DNA of 64,000 bases from Symbiodinium kawagutii (Eukaryota; Sar; Dinophyceae; Suessiales; Symbiodiniaceae): contig VSDK01028655.1 of the NCBI GenBank assembly GCA_009767595.1, positions 208,434 to 272,433 of the forward strand, given 5' to 3'. This document shows, piece by piece, positions 1-10,557 of the stretch. A program made the position numbers and the translations under genes. How positions within the stretch are numbered: position 1 is the stretch's first letter; the number at the start of each line of letters is the position of its first letter. A model generated the notes under the pieces. That model had not been told where the DNA came from and searched no databases. It saw only the letters and a list, made by a program, of their open reading frames with translations.

Positions 1-336
1 ACTTCAAGGCGACTCGGTGATGGCATGTTATAGTGGACAGATTCGCAACGGAACAACTCAGTTAGGTACAGCTAACAACAATGGAATAACCAATGGAATA
101 GCTAACTTCAATAGCAGCTCAGTTGTGGCATGTTAGAGTTCACAAGGGAACAACTCTGTTACAGATAGTCAAGAATACTGGAATGGCCAACTTCAATAGC
201 CATCTTCAATGGCACCAGGAACCTTTGCAGGTGCTAACCAACAATCCTAGATTCCACCTTTGAAGTGGCGAGTTGTTGACCTCCGACCCTTGGAAGGATC
301 CCACCTTGGAAGCCCTTGGGATCCCCAGCCTCGCAG

Positions 337-450
337 GGCGATATGCGATGCGCAGTGACCATGCTGCAGACGGCGGTGAGCTTCTACACCAAGGCCAGGC
401 CCCACAGTGCTGAGACGGTGCGGTTGATTTGGGCATGTGCCAAGTCATAG
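337..450 (+). CDS. Candidate internal exon, unknown protein
   Basis: An open frame begins right after a tcgcag acceptor (AG at 335-336) and runs 37 codons to TAG. It reads GDMRCAVTMLQTAVSF followed by YTKARPHSAETVRLIWACAK. Almost every third base is G or C, which the opposite strand lacks. The true exon probably ends before the stop, for example at a GT near 437. No family recognised. Confidence 0.45.
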   Translation, partial: GDMRCAVTMLQTAVSFYTKARPHSAETVRLIWACAKS

Positions 451-1664
451 GGTAGCCCTTATGGGCCCCACCAAAATCCATCAACCGTGGTTGAAAGCGA
501 TTGTTGCTCATCTTGTTAGCGATCATCACAGGCTAGCATGAAAACGCAAACGAACCGGCTTGTGACCAATGATATGTGAACTGAATTCTTAACCAACAAT
601 GGTTAAGATGCCCACTAGGACATGTCTTAACCAACAAAGAACCATTTCCACAGGTTCCACATCATTAAGCATCATTGCCCAATACTCAACCGACATTAAC
701 CATATTTTACATATTGCTTAATAGGCTACATAGTTGGCCATGAATAGAACCTAACCATCATTGACCCATCACAATCAGAGGATGGTCTCAGCTGCGGGTG
801 GACTGACACGAAATCTGCACAGGTGGATGAGTACTCCATCGTGGAGGTCGGGGGTCGCCCTTTGCTCCGGTGCTTTGCTATCCCTGAGAGTTGTTTCCAC
901 ATTGAAACGGATGTTCAGTTGGGGGGTTCTCAAAATAGGAACCCCACCAAAACTGGGCGGTTTACTGCTATACATGAGTACTACTGGATGATTTGTGGGG
1001 GACCCCTATTTCGAGAAACCACCACTTAGGGTTGGAAACCACCACTTGGCGTGTCAAGCACAAATCGTGAGGTTGGAAACCATCGATCTTCGGCCCCGCG
1101 ATTTGTGGTTGACATTGATGATGGGATAGTATCCATATACTGTGGTAGACACCCGTAGACCCCTTCATTTGTTTCCATCGTTGCCGGAACGGCAACCTCG
1201 ACGATGGCAGTGATGCTTACTTTCTGCTAGCTGAGAGGTTGACCTGGCTCAGAAAATCTCCGTTGTTGAGAGGTAGATGATGCCGACACTGGCTGGGTGT
1301 TCCAGCCAGCCATGTGTGAGACTCGCATAGAGTGCAGTTTGAGGCACCTTGCCTTGCCAGCTTCAAAATGGTTATCCTAACATACGTATATATACAGCAA
1401 TCATAGCGAATACTCATGCCTTAAAGACAAATGTGTTGACGGTAACATGTGTTTTCTGAACTTCTACCCCTGATAAACCAGCTAAGGTTGATACTTCCAA
1501 AGACACTGGTAGACCACCCAAAAATGTAATCATCATCACAACCATCATTTATCATCTAACCATCATTCACCATCAATAAACATGCCCTAACCATCCTTCA
1601 AGCATCACCCAACCAGGGCTTACACCACTCAACCCCTGGTTGCCGCAGCCATGGATCCATCCAG
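451..1664. other. Intron-like or intergenic stretch with one TIR element
   Basis: No convincing exon. It holds AACCATCATT-type degenerate text and one family-B TIR element at 921-1024, listed separately. ORFs at 761-1195 on both strands are overlapping shadows inside the element. Confidence 0.4.
921..1024. mobile_element. Family-B short TIR element
   Basis: The left tip ggttctcaaaatagg is mirrored by a right tip cccctatttcgagaaacc about 100 bp away. The internal text includes tggatgatttgtgggg. Related copies recur at least eleven more times in this window. There is no coding capacity, so it looks like a MITE or introner. Confidence 0.6.
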
Positions 1665-1800
1665 GTGGCCGGAGCCGTCCCTGAGTCCCGCACCATGGAG
1701 CTGCTGAGCCAAGCGAAGGCCTCCAAGTCCACTGACCAGGCGTGGGACCGTTGGGAGGGCGTTGCCGTTGGGGCGCTTCAGCAAGGCGGGTCACAGGGGC
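1665..1800 (+). CDS. Candidate exon, unknown protein
   Basis: A GC3-rich frame contains VPESRTMELLSQAKASKSTD and then QAWDRWEGVAVGALQQ. The upstream ccatccag could be the acceptor, and the exon may end after the CAG near 1781. The antisense ORF (1573-1794) is arginine/proline-rich and looks like a shadow. Confidence 0.45.
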
Positions 1801-2230
1801 AGGATCTGCGTGGGGGAAGGCTGGTCACCCCTGACCAGGTCAATGACAGGGGGAGGATCTGCAAACCCCAACCAACCATTGGAAAGGCTGATATTAGCCA
1901 TCTAAGTTTGGTGAAGAGTTGATGTTGAAGAAGCAGATACCATTGATGATGGCTATTTGTGAAGGATGGCGGTCGAAAAAGGCTGGAATAGGTGATTAAA
2001 GCGGCTGGGGTTTCCTGCAGACGTTCCTAAAAAATCGAAGCAGTGAATGGCAAGACTGACGCAGTCTCCTTGAAGTCCCATGTTTGAATCTGCCTTCACT
2101 CGTGCTTGATCATCACAACTCAGCATCATTATCAACTGGAGGGCCACCCACCACCACAAATCACCACCATGACCATGCCCCTCAGCTCTTGCTTCGACAT
2201 GGGCGCAGCTGCTTCGGATAGGTAGTGCAG

Positions 2231-2351
2231 GCGGTGAGAGACTTTCTGCTAGATGGCTACTCTGGGCTTCAGGCAGCGTTTTTGCAAAGGATCGACCAGG
2301 GGTACCACACAAGTGACAGGCGGTGCCAGATGGCTACGGATGATAAGAAGG
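2231..2351 (+). CDS. Candidate exon with canonical splice borders
   Basis: The frame follows a gtgcag acceptor and ends at G|GTAAAT, a textbook donor at 2352. It encodes AVRDFLLDGYSGLQAAFLQR followed by IDQGYHTSDRRCQMATDDKK. The phase is 0 in and 1 out. This is among the better bordered exons in the window. Function is unknown. Confidence 0.55.
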
Positions 2352-2837
2352 GTAAATGGTTGACAACGACGGTTCATAATGTCTAATCATGGGATGTAAA
2401 CATCATTTGGTGGATAATGACAACAACGGTTGATAACACCGGTGAATCATGATTGATAGTGGTTCATAGGGGTCAATAATTGAACATAAGATATAGTATA
2501 TTCATGAACAATATCCCACAACAACCGTTGCAACAAAGCAAAGGCACCGAAAACAAGAAGAATCAGAAGTGGTACTCCCTCCACAAGTAAATGATTACCG
2601 ACAACAACAACTGCTGACAACAACAACTACGTCAACGAAAGCAGGCAAACAGATCGAAACGAATCAGCTTGTGACTAGCATGCGCCTGGGAATCATAGCC
2701 ATCATAACCCTTCAGCAACAATGCATGACCATCATTCATTCCGTAACATTGTTGGGCATTGACCATCATTCACCATCGAAAAACCATCATCGACCACTAA
2801 ATAACACCGCTAAAAACAATAACTAAATCATCATCAA
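2352..2837. other. Intron-like stretch leading into the satellite
   Basis: TGATGG- and CAACAA-rich text. The 85-aa ORF at 2569-2826 is low-complexity (poly-T, Q, N) and is not believed to be a gene. Confidence 0.35.
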
Positions 2838-5013
2838 CCACTAAATGTCCACTAAATAACCATCATCAACCACTAAATGGCCACTAAATAACCATCATCA
2901 ATCTCTAAATGTCCACTAAATAACCGTCATCAACCACTAAATGTCCACTAATTAACCATCATCAACCACTAAATGGCCACTAAATAACCATCATCAATCT
3001 CTAAATGTCCACTAAATAACCGTCATCAACCACTAAATGTCCACTAATTAACCATCATCAACCACTAAATGGCCACTAAATAACCATCATCAATCTCTAA
3101 ATGTCCACTAAATAACCGTCATCAACCACTAAATGTCCACTAATTAACCATCATCAACCACTAAATGGCCACTAAATAACCATCATCAATCTCTAAATGT
3201 CCACTAAATAACCGTCATCAACCACTAAATGTCCACTAATTAACCATCATCAACCACTAAATGGCCACTAAATAACCATCATCAATCTCTAAATGTCCAC
3301 TAAATAACCGTCATCAACCACTAAATGTCCACTAATTAACCATCATCAACCACTAAATGGCCACTAAATAACCATCATCAATCTCTAAATGTCCACTAAA
3401 TAACCGTCATCAACCACTAAATGTCCACTAATTAACCATCATCAACCACTAAATGGCCACTAAATAACCATCATCAATCTCTAAATGTCCACTAAATAAC
3501 CGTCATCAACCACTAAATGTCCACTAATTAACCATCATCAACCACTAAATGGCCACTAAATAACCATCATCAATCTCTAAATGTCCACTAAATAACCGTC
3601 ATCAACCACTAAATGTCCACTAATTAACCATCATCAACCACTAAATGGCCACTAAATAACCATCATCAATCTCTAAATGTCCACTAAATAACCGTCATCA
3701 ACCACTAAATGTCCACTAATTAACCATCATCAACCACTAAATGGCCACTAAATAACCATCATCAATCTCTAAATGTCCACTAAATAACCGTCATCAACCA
3801 CTAAATGTCCACTAATTAACCATCATCAACCACTAAATGGCCACTAAATAACCATCATCAATCTCTAAATGTCCACTAAATAACCGTCATCAACCACTAA
3901 ATGTCCACTAATTAACCATCATCAACCACTAAATGGCCACTAAATAACCATCATCAATCTCTAAATGTCCACTAAATAACCGTCATCAACCACTAAATGT
4001 CCACTAATTAACCATCATCAACCACTAAATGGCCACTAAATAACCATCATCAATCTCTAAATGTCCACTAAATAACCGTCATCAACCACTAAATGTCCAC
4101 TAATTAACCATCATCAACCACTAAATGGCCACTAAATAACCATCATCAATCTCTAAATGTCCACTAAATAACCGTCATCAACCACTAAATGTCCACTAAT
4201 TAACCATCATCAACCACTAAATGGCCACTAAATAACCATCATCAATCTCTAAATGTCCACTAAATAACCGTCATCAACCACTAAATGTCCACTAATTAAC
4301 CATCATCAACCACTAAATGGCCACTAAATAACCATCATCAATCTCTAAATGTCCACTAAATAACCGTCATCAACCACTAAATGTCCACTAATTAACCATC
4401 ATCAACCACTAAATGGCCACTAAATAACCATCATCAATCTCTAAATGTCCACTAAATAACCGTCATCAACCACTAAATGTCCACTAATTAACCATCATCA
4501 ACCACTAAATGGCCACTAAATAACCATCATCAATCTCTAAATGTCCACTAAATAACCGTCATCAACCACTAAATGTCCACTAATTAACCATCATCAACCA
4601 CTAAATGGCCACTAAATAACCATCATCAATCTCTAAATGTCCACTAAATAACCGTCATCAACCACTAAATGTCCACTAATTAACCATCATCAACCACTAA
4701 ATGGCCACTAAATAACCATCATCAATCTCTAAATGTCCACTAAATAACCGTCATCAACCACTAAATGTCCACTAATTAACCATCATCAACCACTAAATGG
4801 CCACTAAATAACCATCATCAATCTCTAAATGTCCACTAAATAACCGTCATCAACCACTAAATGTCCACTAATTAACCATCATCAACCACTAAATGGCCAC
4901 TAAATAACCATCATCAATCTCTAAATGTCCACTAAATAACCATCATCAACCACTAAATTTCCACTAAATAACCATCATCAATCACTAAACTTCCACTAAA
5001 TAACCATCCTTCA
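2838..5013. repeat. Higher-order satellite: 68 monomers of 32 bp in 96-bp units
   Basis: Three 32-bp monomer types alternate: one starts ccactaaatgtcc, one ccactaaatggcc and one tctctaaatgtcc. The tctctaaatg monomer first occurs at 2902 and last at 4918, exactly 21 periods of 96 bp apart, and I saw no substitution between the units read. Single diverged monomers flank both ends: one at 2838, two at 4950-5013. In-frame TAA codons rule out coding. The near-identity means very recent unequal amplification or assembly of a collapsed repeat. Confidence 0.95.
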
Positions 5014-5060
5014 CCACTCGACGACCCATCACTAAGCACGAAGGCGCCACCATGGAGTAA

Positions 5061-5147
5061 CCCCCCCGGCCGCGCCACCGGACACCCTGCTGCTTCGACC
5101 AGGTCATGGAGCAGCTGTTGGAGCTGATTGCGGAGGAGCTGAGCTGA
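5061..5147 (+). CDS. Candidate short exon ending in a helix
   Basis: The open frame ends RHRTPCCFDQVMEQLLELIA then EELS and TGA. Third positions are nearly all G or C, and the last 18 residues form an amphipathic helix. It lies directly after the satellite. It may be a terminal exon. Confidence 0.4.
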   Translation, partial: PPRPRHRTPCCFDQVMEQLLELIAEELS

Positions 5148-6721
5148 TTTTATTGCTTAGACTTTAACCAGTGTGGTTAAGTGTAAAATTTTATGGTGAT
5201 TTAATGGTTAAGTGATTTATTGGTGATTTAGCCACTTAAGCACTAGTGATTTAATGGTTAAGTGTAAAAAGATTTAACCGCTTAACCACTTACTTGTGCT
5301 TGAATGTTCAATGGTTAAGTGAAAATTAACAGCCCTTAACAGTAATAAGTTCAAGGATAAACGGTTACCATGCCCTTATTTCAGTGGTCAAGTACCTAGT
5401 ACCCCTTAACAGTGATGAATTACATCACTCATGGTCTAATAGTGGTTAGTTACGATCAATAGTGGTTACCGTAATGAATTAATGGTTGAGTATATCAATC
5501 ATGGTTGATTATGGTTGATCGGCTAATTAACAGTGGTAAATCAATAATTGTCAATCATGATAGTGGCTGAATAGTGGTTGATAATTCACTAGTCCCTCTT
5601 AATAGTTGATAGTGGTTCAATACTGGTCAATTGACAATGGTTCATTTGCAATGGTTAACTAATTCATAGTGGTTGATTAGTGGTTAATCAATCAAGAATG
5701 ATAGCTCAATAGTATCAACCACTGTTCATAGTGGATTAAGGATTTGATTATCCGCGATTGCCTCATAGATGATTAATCACTAAATAGCTACAAATAGTGG
5801 TTTGAGCTTGGCTAATTAATCGATAGTGGTTTATAGTGGCTCATGAATCACTACTAGTGTTCAGAACCATGGTTCAGAATAGTTCTTGACGGTTTTCAAT
5901 CGTGGTTTAATGGTGAATCAGGAAAAAAAACGGGGATCGAAACAAGTTGGTGGTTCCGAACATTGTTTATTTCCCCAGTGTTTAGGGATGGCTGGTGTAT
6001 TTTACAGGAACTTATCACCAAGCGGGGAGTGGTGACAGTGACGAATAGTCGGAGCGATTGATAGAGCTTCAGTAGTGGTTCAACAACGATTAAACATGAG
6101 TCGCTTGTAGGTTGTAACGGTTCTTCATGGCGTTATGGTAAATATCGTGCCAAATGACAGAATAGAGTGATGATAATTATGAAGAGTGGTTCATGGGGAG
6201 TACTCATCATGTTCAGCAATGATGACGGTTGTTGATACTCCCTACTGTGGTAAGAAAACATAGCTGATAATCATGCTTCTTACTCATGGCCAATCAAAGC
6301 TAATAATGGTTCATGGTGGTTACTGCTGGGCTGGTGATGGATGATCATTTGTAGTGCAACCATGTTTACTGACCATAAGTATTGATCTTGATTCAGTATG
6401 GTTCTCAGCCATTGCTGGTTATTGTAAGCCATGGCTATTATCCAATCTTACCACGGGTTTAACCAACAGTTGGATGTGAGTTGAACCAGCTTGATGGGAA
6501 AGCCATCCAAAAATGCTGCAGTAATGAAATAGTGGTGTCTGAAAATAGGGATACTCTGCAACTTATCCAATATTAATCATTGATTGTAATAAAGCAAATA
6601 TTCTTAGAGTCCCCATCTTAAGAACCCCCAGATATTTGCCAAGATTTACCACCAAGGTTGATCTTTGTTCATGGGATCTTTACTACCTTAAGATCATCAC
6701 CATTTACTACGCTGATGGTGG
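5148..6721. other. Exon-free repeat-text region
   Basis: About 1.5 kb of AATGGTTAAGTG- and ATAGTGGTTGAT-type degenerate text. It has many stops in all frames and no ORF of note. It reads as the complement-oriented counterpart of the CCACTAAC/CAACCATCA text elsewhere. Confidence 0.5.
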
Positions 6722-6883
6722 TTGACGATCGTGGGCCATCTCCCAACCATTCGCACGTCCGTCATGTCGCTGCGGCTGAAGGACCCCTCCCTGTCAGATC
6801 CCGTGAAAGCCAAGTGCTCCTTGCTCTTCTCCCAGGCCACCGGATCCCCCAAGTCAGCCTTCATCAACCATTTATGCCACAAG
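6722..6883 (+). CDS. Candidate exon whose donor is a TIR element tip
   Basis: The frame includes TSVMSLRLKDPSLSDPVKAK and CSLLFSQATGSPKSAFINHL, then CHK. It is GC3-rich. The last codon AAG is followed at once by GTGGGCCC, the tip of family-D elements, giving CACAAG|GTGGGC as a plausible 5' splice site. Start within the frame is unclear. Minus-strand ORFs here are shadows. Confidence 0.5.
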
Positions 6884-7013
6884 GTGGGCCCCCCAAACGT
6901 TAGCCAAGTTGATTCATAAGCCATTGAACGAGCTAGTTATATCTACCATGTAGTAAACCATGGGCGTTTTGGGGCCGCCTATTTTGAGAAACCAACACAT
7001 TCATCATCAACCT

Positions 7014-7143
7014 GTACAAGGTGGGCCCCCTTAGTTAGCTAAAATGGCGAACATAACTAGGGTAAATACTAGTTATGGTAGATACAACTATAGTTAAATG
7101 GCTTATTAATCAACTTATAACGTTTGGGGGGCCCACCTTGTAC
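7014..7143. mobile_element. Family-D TIR element, complete copy
   Basis: A perfect 17-bp inverted terminal repeat (gtacaaggtgggccccc) bounds 130 bp that encodes nothing. The interior has several tagtta/taacta motifs shared with copies near 23107, 54492 and 6884. It is a non-autonomous DNA-transposon or introner candidate. Confidence 0.8.
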
Positions 7144-7171
7144 CTGCTTGATGGCCGTTTTTTCCGCGTGA

Positions 7172-7246
7172 AACACCGACAGGCAGATGAACGGCTAAGC
7201 CAAGGCTGCGATGAGGACACAAGGGCCTCGGGCCGGGCCGGCCCGA
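7172..7246 (+). CDS. Weak candidate exon
   Basis: After a gacag acceptor comes a GC-rich frame reading ADERLSQGCDEDTRASGRAG and ending PRR before TGA. It is short and uncertain. Confidence 0.25.
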
Positions 7247-7377
7247 GAAGATGATGATTTCACAGTTGTTCCATTGATGATGAAGAATCCCCAACCAACA
7301 ACCATGATTAACCAGCTGGCTTAGCTGGTTAATTATAGGGGATGATAACTAACAATTATAGGGAATATATACCAACT

Positions 7378-7500
7378 ATATGGCGAGTTGGGTCAAGCAG
7401 TTAATCAGGGGATAAGTTCACCAACAATAGTGGGAAAACAGCCTGGTTAATGATGGGGAACCAGGGGGACTAAGGGTGAACTGACCCATAGCCATATGGA
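7378..7500. mobile_element. Family-C TIR element
   Basis: The left end atatggcgagttgggtcaa and the right end actgacccatagccatat are inverted copies. Internal landmarks are ggggataagttcaccaacaa and ccagggggactaagggtg. The same text recurs inverted at 8440-8525. Confidence 0.6.
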
Positions 7501-8131
7501 CCTAAATTGTCCCGTATACAATGATTATTATTGGGTCAGCAATTTCGGCTCGCAGGTCAATAGCAAGCAACCCAACAGTGGATTACAATGAGCACTAACC
7601 CTGGCTGCTGCATCTGTACCTCTGGTCATCACCGGGCTGGAAATCATTGGAAAACCCTTTGAAAACCTTGCTTGGGAAACCGTGACGGCAAACCCTGGGA
7701 AAACCAGCAGAAAACCATATGAATACCAAAGTAACAATGGAAAATCACCGGAGTTGCTCTGGTATCGTTACTTTCGGAGTTACCTTAGTTTAACCACTAC
7801 AGTAACCATCATTAATGAACCATCATCAACCATTGGATGTTGGCCAAACCCTGGGAAACCCTGCGAAGGTGGATTGTCCAGCCAAGGTTAGGGTCCGATT
7901 CCCTGGATTGGTTGATGGATTTGGACTAAACCGGTGAATCAGCGAAAAGCTACCATGTTTTTATAGTTTCTAGTTTACTTTACCTACCAATTTGTCTTTT
8001 GGTTGTCATACCACTGAGTTGCAGCTTGATGGAGGGCAAATTATACAAATCATAATCAACAACAACCATACCATGTATAATTTTTGCAGCGATGATGTAT
8101 GCAAATATCGATGAACCACAACTCTTTCCAG

Positions 8132-8212
8132 TTCCACTGTGCCCACTGTGGATCGCGGCGAACCGCGGCTCAGACCGCTCAGCTGATTGCAAATCGTCAC
8201 AGCATAGAATAG
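8132..8212 (+). CDS. Candidate exon with a CxxC zinc-knuckle-like motif
   Basis: It starts directly after a ctctttccag acceptor and reads FHCAHCGSRRTAAQTAQLIA then NRHSIE and TAG. Cys-x2-Cys and the basic RR pair resemble half of a zinc ribbon. The second Cys pair would lie on another exon. The real 3' end is probably near CAG at 8182. Confidence 0.4.
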   Translation, partial: FHCAHCGSRRTAAQTAQLIANRHSIE

Positions 8213-8439
8213 TAACCATCAGCAAGCATGGTTGCATGTATCATTACCATCAAAACATAGTTGATTAGCATGTATCATGAGAACCATGCTAGCATAGGTA
8301 GCATAGTAACCATGATTAGCATGTATCATTACCATCAAGCATGGTTTCCAGTGCTTAATGGTGGTTAATAGACATCAGCAAACCAACAATGCCAACAATG
8401 CCAACAATGATGTCAATCGTCGGTTTCCATCTATTTTGT

Positions 8440-8525
8440 TGTGGGTCAGTTCACCCTTAGTCCACCTGGTTCCCCCATCATTAGCCCTTGTTTTCCCTAT
8501 AGTTTTGTTGGTGAACTTATCCACC
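8440..8525. mobile_element. Partial family-C element, inverted
   Basis: It reads gggtcagttcacccttagtc, then cacctggttcccccatcatt and onward to ttggtgaacttatcc. This is the reverse complement of the right half of the element at 7378-7500. The other end is eroded. Confidence 0.55.
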
Positions 8526-8555
8526 AATATTCATGGTTATGCTGATCGATAACCA

Positions 8556-8660
8556 TTTGGTAGTTTCTCACAATAGGGGACCCCCCAAATCATTCATCAT
8601 AAATCGTTTATGGTGATATCCAACCATTTCTAGGGGCTCCCTACTTTAAGAAGCCTCCAT
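8556..8660. mobile_element. Family-B TIR element just upstream of the membrane gene exon
   Basis: The left tip tagtttctcacaatagggga and the right tip ctccctactttaagaagcct form an imperfect TIR. The AG at 8661-8662, right after the element, is the likely acceptor for the exon at 8663. Confidence 0.5.
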
Positions 8661-8662
8661 AG

Positions 8663-9273
8663 CCACAAACCACGCCTTAGACTTAGATCGGCTCCGCGTG
8701 GAAATGCAAGCCGTGCGGAAGCAGACGGCCTTGGCAGATGCCCATGGCCTCTTTCGCGGGGCGTCTGCGGTGCAAGTCACATGGAATATCCTTTCGGTCG
8801 ATGTACTTGGAGCAGTTAGGTGCTGTAGCCGTGGGCTAGTCAGTGGCCTTGCTTCGAAAGGATCTTTTTTCAATTCGTTACCCAAAGTCTCGCAGGTGGA
8901 TACTTTCATTAGCCACTCTTGGCACGATCCTGCGTGGTTGAAATTTCTTACCATTTGCCACTACTTGAACTTGGACTTCGCCATCCTCTCGTGTCTATGT
9001 ACATGTTTTGTGGCTGCTTTCACATTAATTCTAAGTGCTGGGAGCTTGACTGCTGTGGCAGAACAACCTCAAGGACTTTTGTTCGGCTATTTATACCTTC
9101 TGCCGATGCTGGTTTTCGTGCTGGCATTTCTAGGAGGACACGTGTTTTGCAAGAAATCCTTCTTGTTTGACCGGCTTTGCATCGATCAAGAGAACTTGCT
9201 CCTGAAATCTCAATCGCTTCAGGCTATGCCCGCGTTCGTGGCCCATTCAACTCGAATGGTGGTGGTATGGGAT
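8663..9273 (+). CDS. Membrane protein with TIR-like block, exon 1
   Basis: About 203 codons. The sequence before residue 68 (counted from the GTG at 8698) is a helix with basic residues. Then comes VDTFISHSWHDPAWLKFL, the F(V/I)SHSW motif shared with TIR and TIR-like sensor domains. Two hydrophobic segments follow (about 92-112 and 127-147). Next come FDRLCIDQENLLLKSQSLQ and the strand MVVVWD, where the exon ends. This order (SHSW, then membrane hairpin, then D-LCI-Q, then VVW) is, from recollection, a large multi-copy dinoflagellate family of unproven role. The frame is open upstream to 8650, so an earlier exon is needed for the start. Confidence 0.65.
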
Positions 9274-9645
9274 GAGACACGGCTTTGCTTCAGTTCTTGT
9301 TTCCATAAAACGGCCACATGTATGCTTTTAAAGAAACAATATGGTTTGTTTGTTTTTTCTTTAACCCACATTCCTGTTCTTTTTTAAGCCTGAACCATAT
9401 GTGATATGTGGTGGGGAGCATTGCACCATTTCTCGGCATCCTCCCATTCCATGCGGTTTTCGTATGGATGTTCATCGACGTTAGATGCCTGTCAACTTAC
9501 TACGTTACGTTCTTTCTGCATGTGGGTGTTTCTCCAAACATGGGACTCCCCAAATCATCCAGTTTATTAACCATCTGTAGTAGGAAACCAACCATAACTT
9601 GGGGTTTCCTATGTAAAGAAACCAACATGTTTCGAAACGCACTAG
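9274..9645 (+). other. GA-AG intron of the membrane gene
   Basis: Joining GAT at 9271-9273 to GAG at 9646 keeps phase 0 and restores VVVWDETYFERLWCIYELAV, which is far better than the unspliced read-through. The intron begins GAGACACGG and ends CACTAG. The pentamer GAGAC sits at both borders. Dinoflagellates are known to use GA donors. The interior holds a family-B element (9518-9631). Confidence 0.6.
9518..9631. mobile_element. Family-B TIR element inside the membrane gene intron
   Basis: The left tip catgtgggtgtttctccaaa and the right tip aaagaaaccaacatgt are inverted repeats. The middle includes atcatccagtttattaacca. It shows insertion of this family into an intron of a real gene. Confidence 0.6.
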
Positions 9646-10557
9646 GAGACCTACTTCGAACGACTGTGGTGCATCTACGAATTGGCTGTTCACGGTAAGA
9701 CTGCAGGCATCCAAGCTTCAGTGGACGTGATCCCAGCCTGGATTCCACTTTGGACAATTTTTTGGATGCTGATTTGCTCAACTGGAGGGTATGCGTCCCT
9801 GGGATCCGTGTCCACGCGCATGGAAGCAGACTCCAGACTCTCCCTGTTTCTGTCCACGTTCAATTGCCCAGATTGGCCCTTGTTCATGTATCCCGTTGCA
9901 GGCTTCGTTATCTCATCGTTTTGCTTTTGGAAGATGAAACGCCACAAGAACATGTTGGATCAGATGGCAAGATTTGATCTCAGAAATGCCCAGTGCGCTT
10001 TGGAAACTGACCGCCTGGTCATCGAGGAACAGGTTGTAGGTTTGTGGGATGAAGCGTTTGAGCCTCCAGTGAGTGTTGCATTTGGGGTCGAAGAAGGAGG
10101 TCAGGAGGAGTATTTGCTTCCAGACATCCCTGCGAACATCCGCCACATCACTAGTTATCCGACCAAGGAGGAAATCATCGACCAATTCAACACATATGTT
10201 AGAGGCCCTTTGCACGACAATGTTTTAGAGTCGCTGGGTAAGGAAGATCAGATCTCCTTCAAACTGTGTCTAGTTGCATCCTTGCCCTGGCTTTGTTTCT
10301 CCTCAGTTTTTATTCTTGGCTGTGATGGTCGTGCTGATTGTGAAAAATCTGCTTCCTACGCTGGCTTTTCTTCAGTTTCGCAATACACCATGACCAGCAT
10401 CTTGTTTTGGGGAGGTCTCACAACGCTGTCAGCAATTGTGCTGTGGCCACTGATGCTCTCAACCTGTCATCGGGTCACGCAGTGGCAGCTGATTTCGGAC
10501 TCGCAGCATGCGACCAGCCTTAGAAGGATAGTGGGAGCTGCCTGGTTGCTTGTGTGA
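9646..10557 (+). CDS. Membrane protein with TIR-like block, exon 2
   Basis: 303 codons in phase with exon 1. It opens ETYFERLWCIYELAVHGKTA. The YF-RLWCIYELA stretch closes the TIR-like block. Four further hydrophobic segments are visible, around IPLWTIFWMLICSTGG, WPLFMYPVAGFVISSF, LCLVASLPWLCFSSVF and ILFWGGLTTLSAIVLW. Between them lies an acidic soluble part (EEGGQEEYLLPDIP). Overall it is a polytopic membrane protein of over 500 residues. The frame closes at TGA 10555, but the next hydrophobic stretch continues in another frame (see 10554-10739). Confidence 0.65.
   Translation, partial: ETYFERLWCIYELAVHGKTAGIQASVDVIPAWIPLWTIFWMLICSTGGYASLGSVSTRMEADSRLSLFLSTFNCPDWPLFMYPVAGFVISSFCFWKMKRHKNMLDQMARFDLRNAQCALETDRLVIEEQVVGLWDEAFEPPVSVAFGVEEGGQEEYLLPDIPANIRHITSYPTKEEIIDQFNTYVRGPLHDNVLESLGKEDQISFKLCLVASLPWLCFSSVFILGCDGRADCEKSASYAGFSSVSQYTMTSILFWGGLTTLSAIVLWPLMLSTCHRVTQWQLISDSQHATSLRRIVGAAWLLV

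Noticed and set aside
2838-5013. CRISPR-like periodic repeat
   Set aside because: Units are head-to-tail without unique spacers. The 96-bp period is three related 32-mers, i.e. a satellite.
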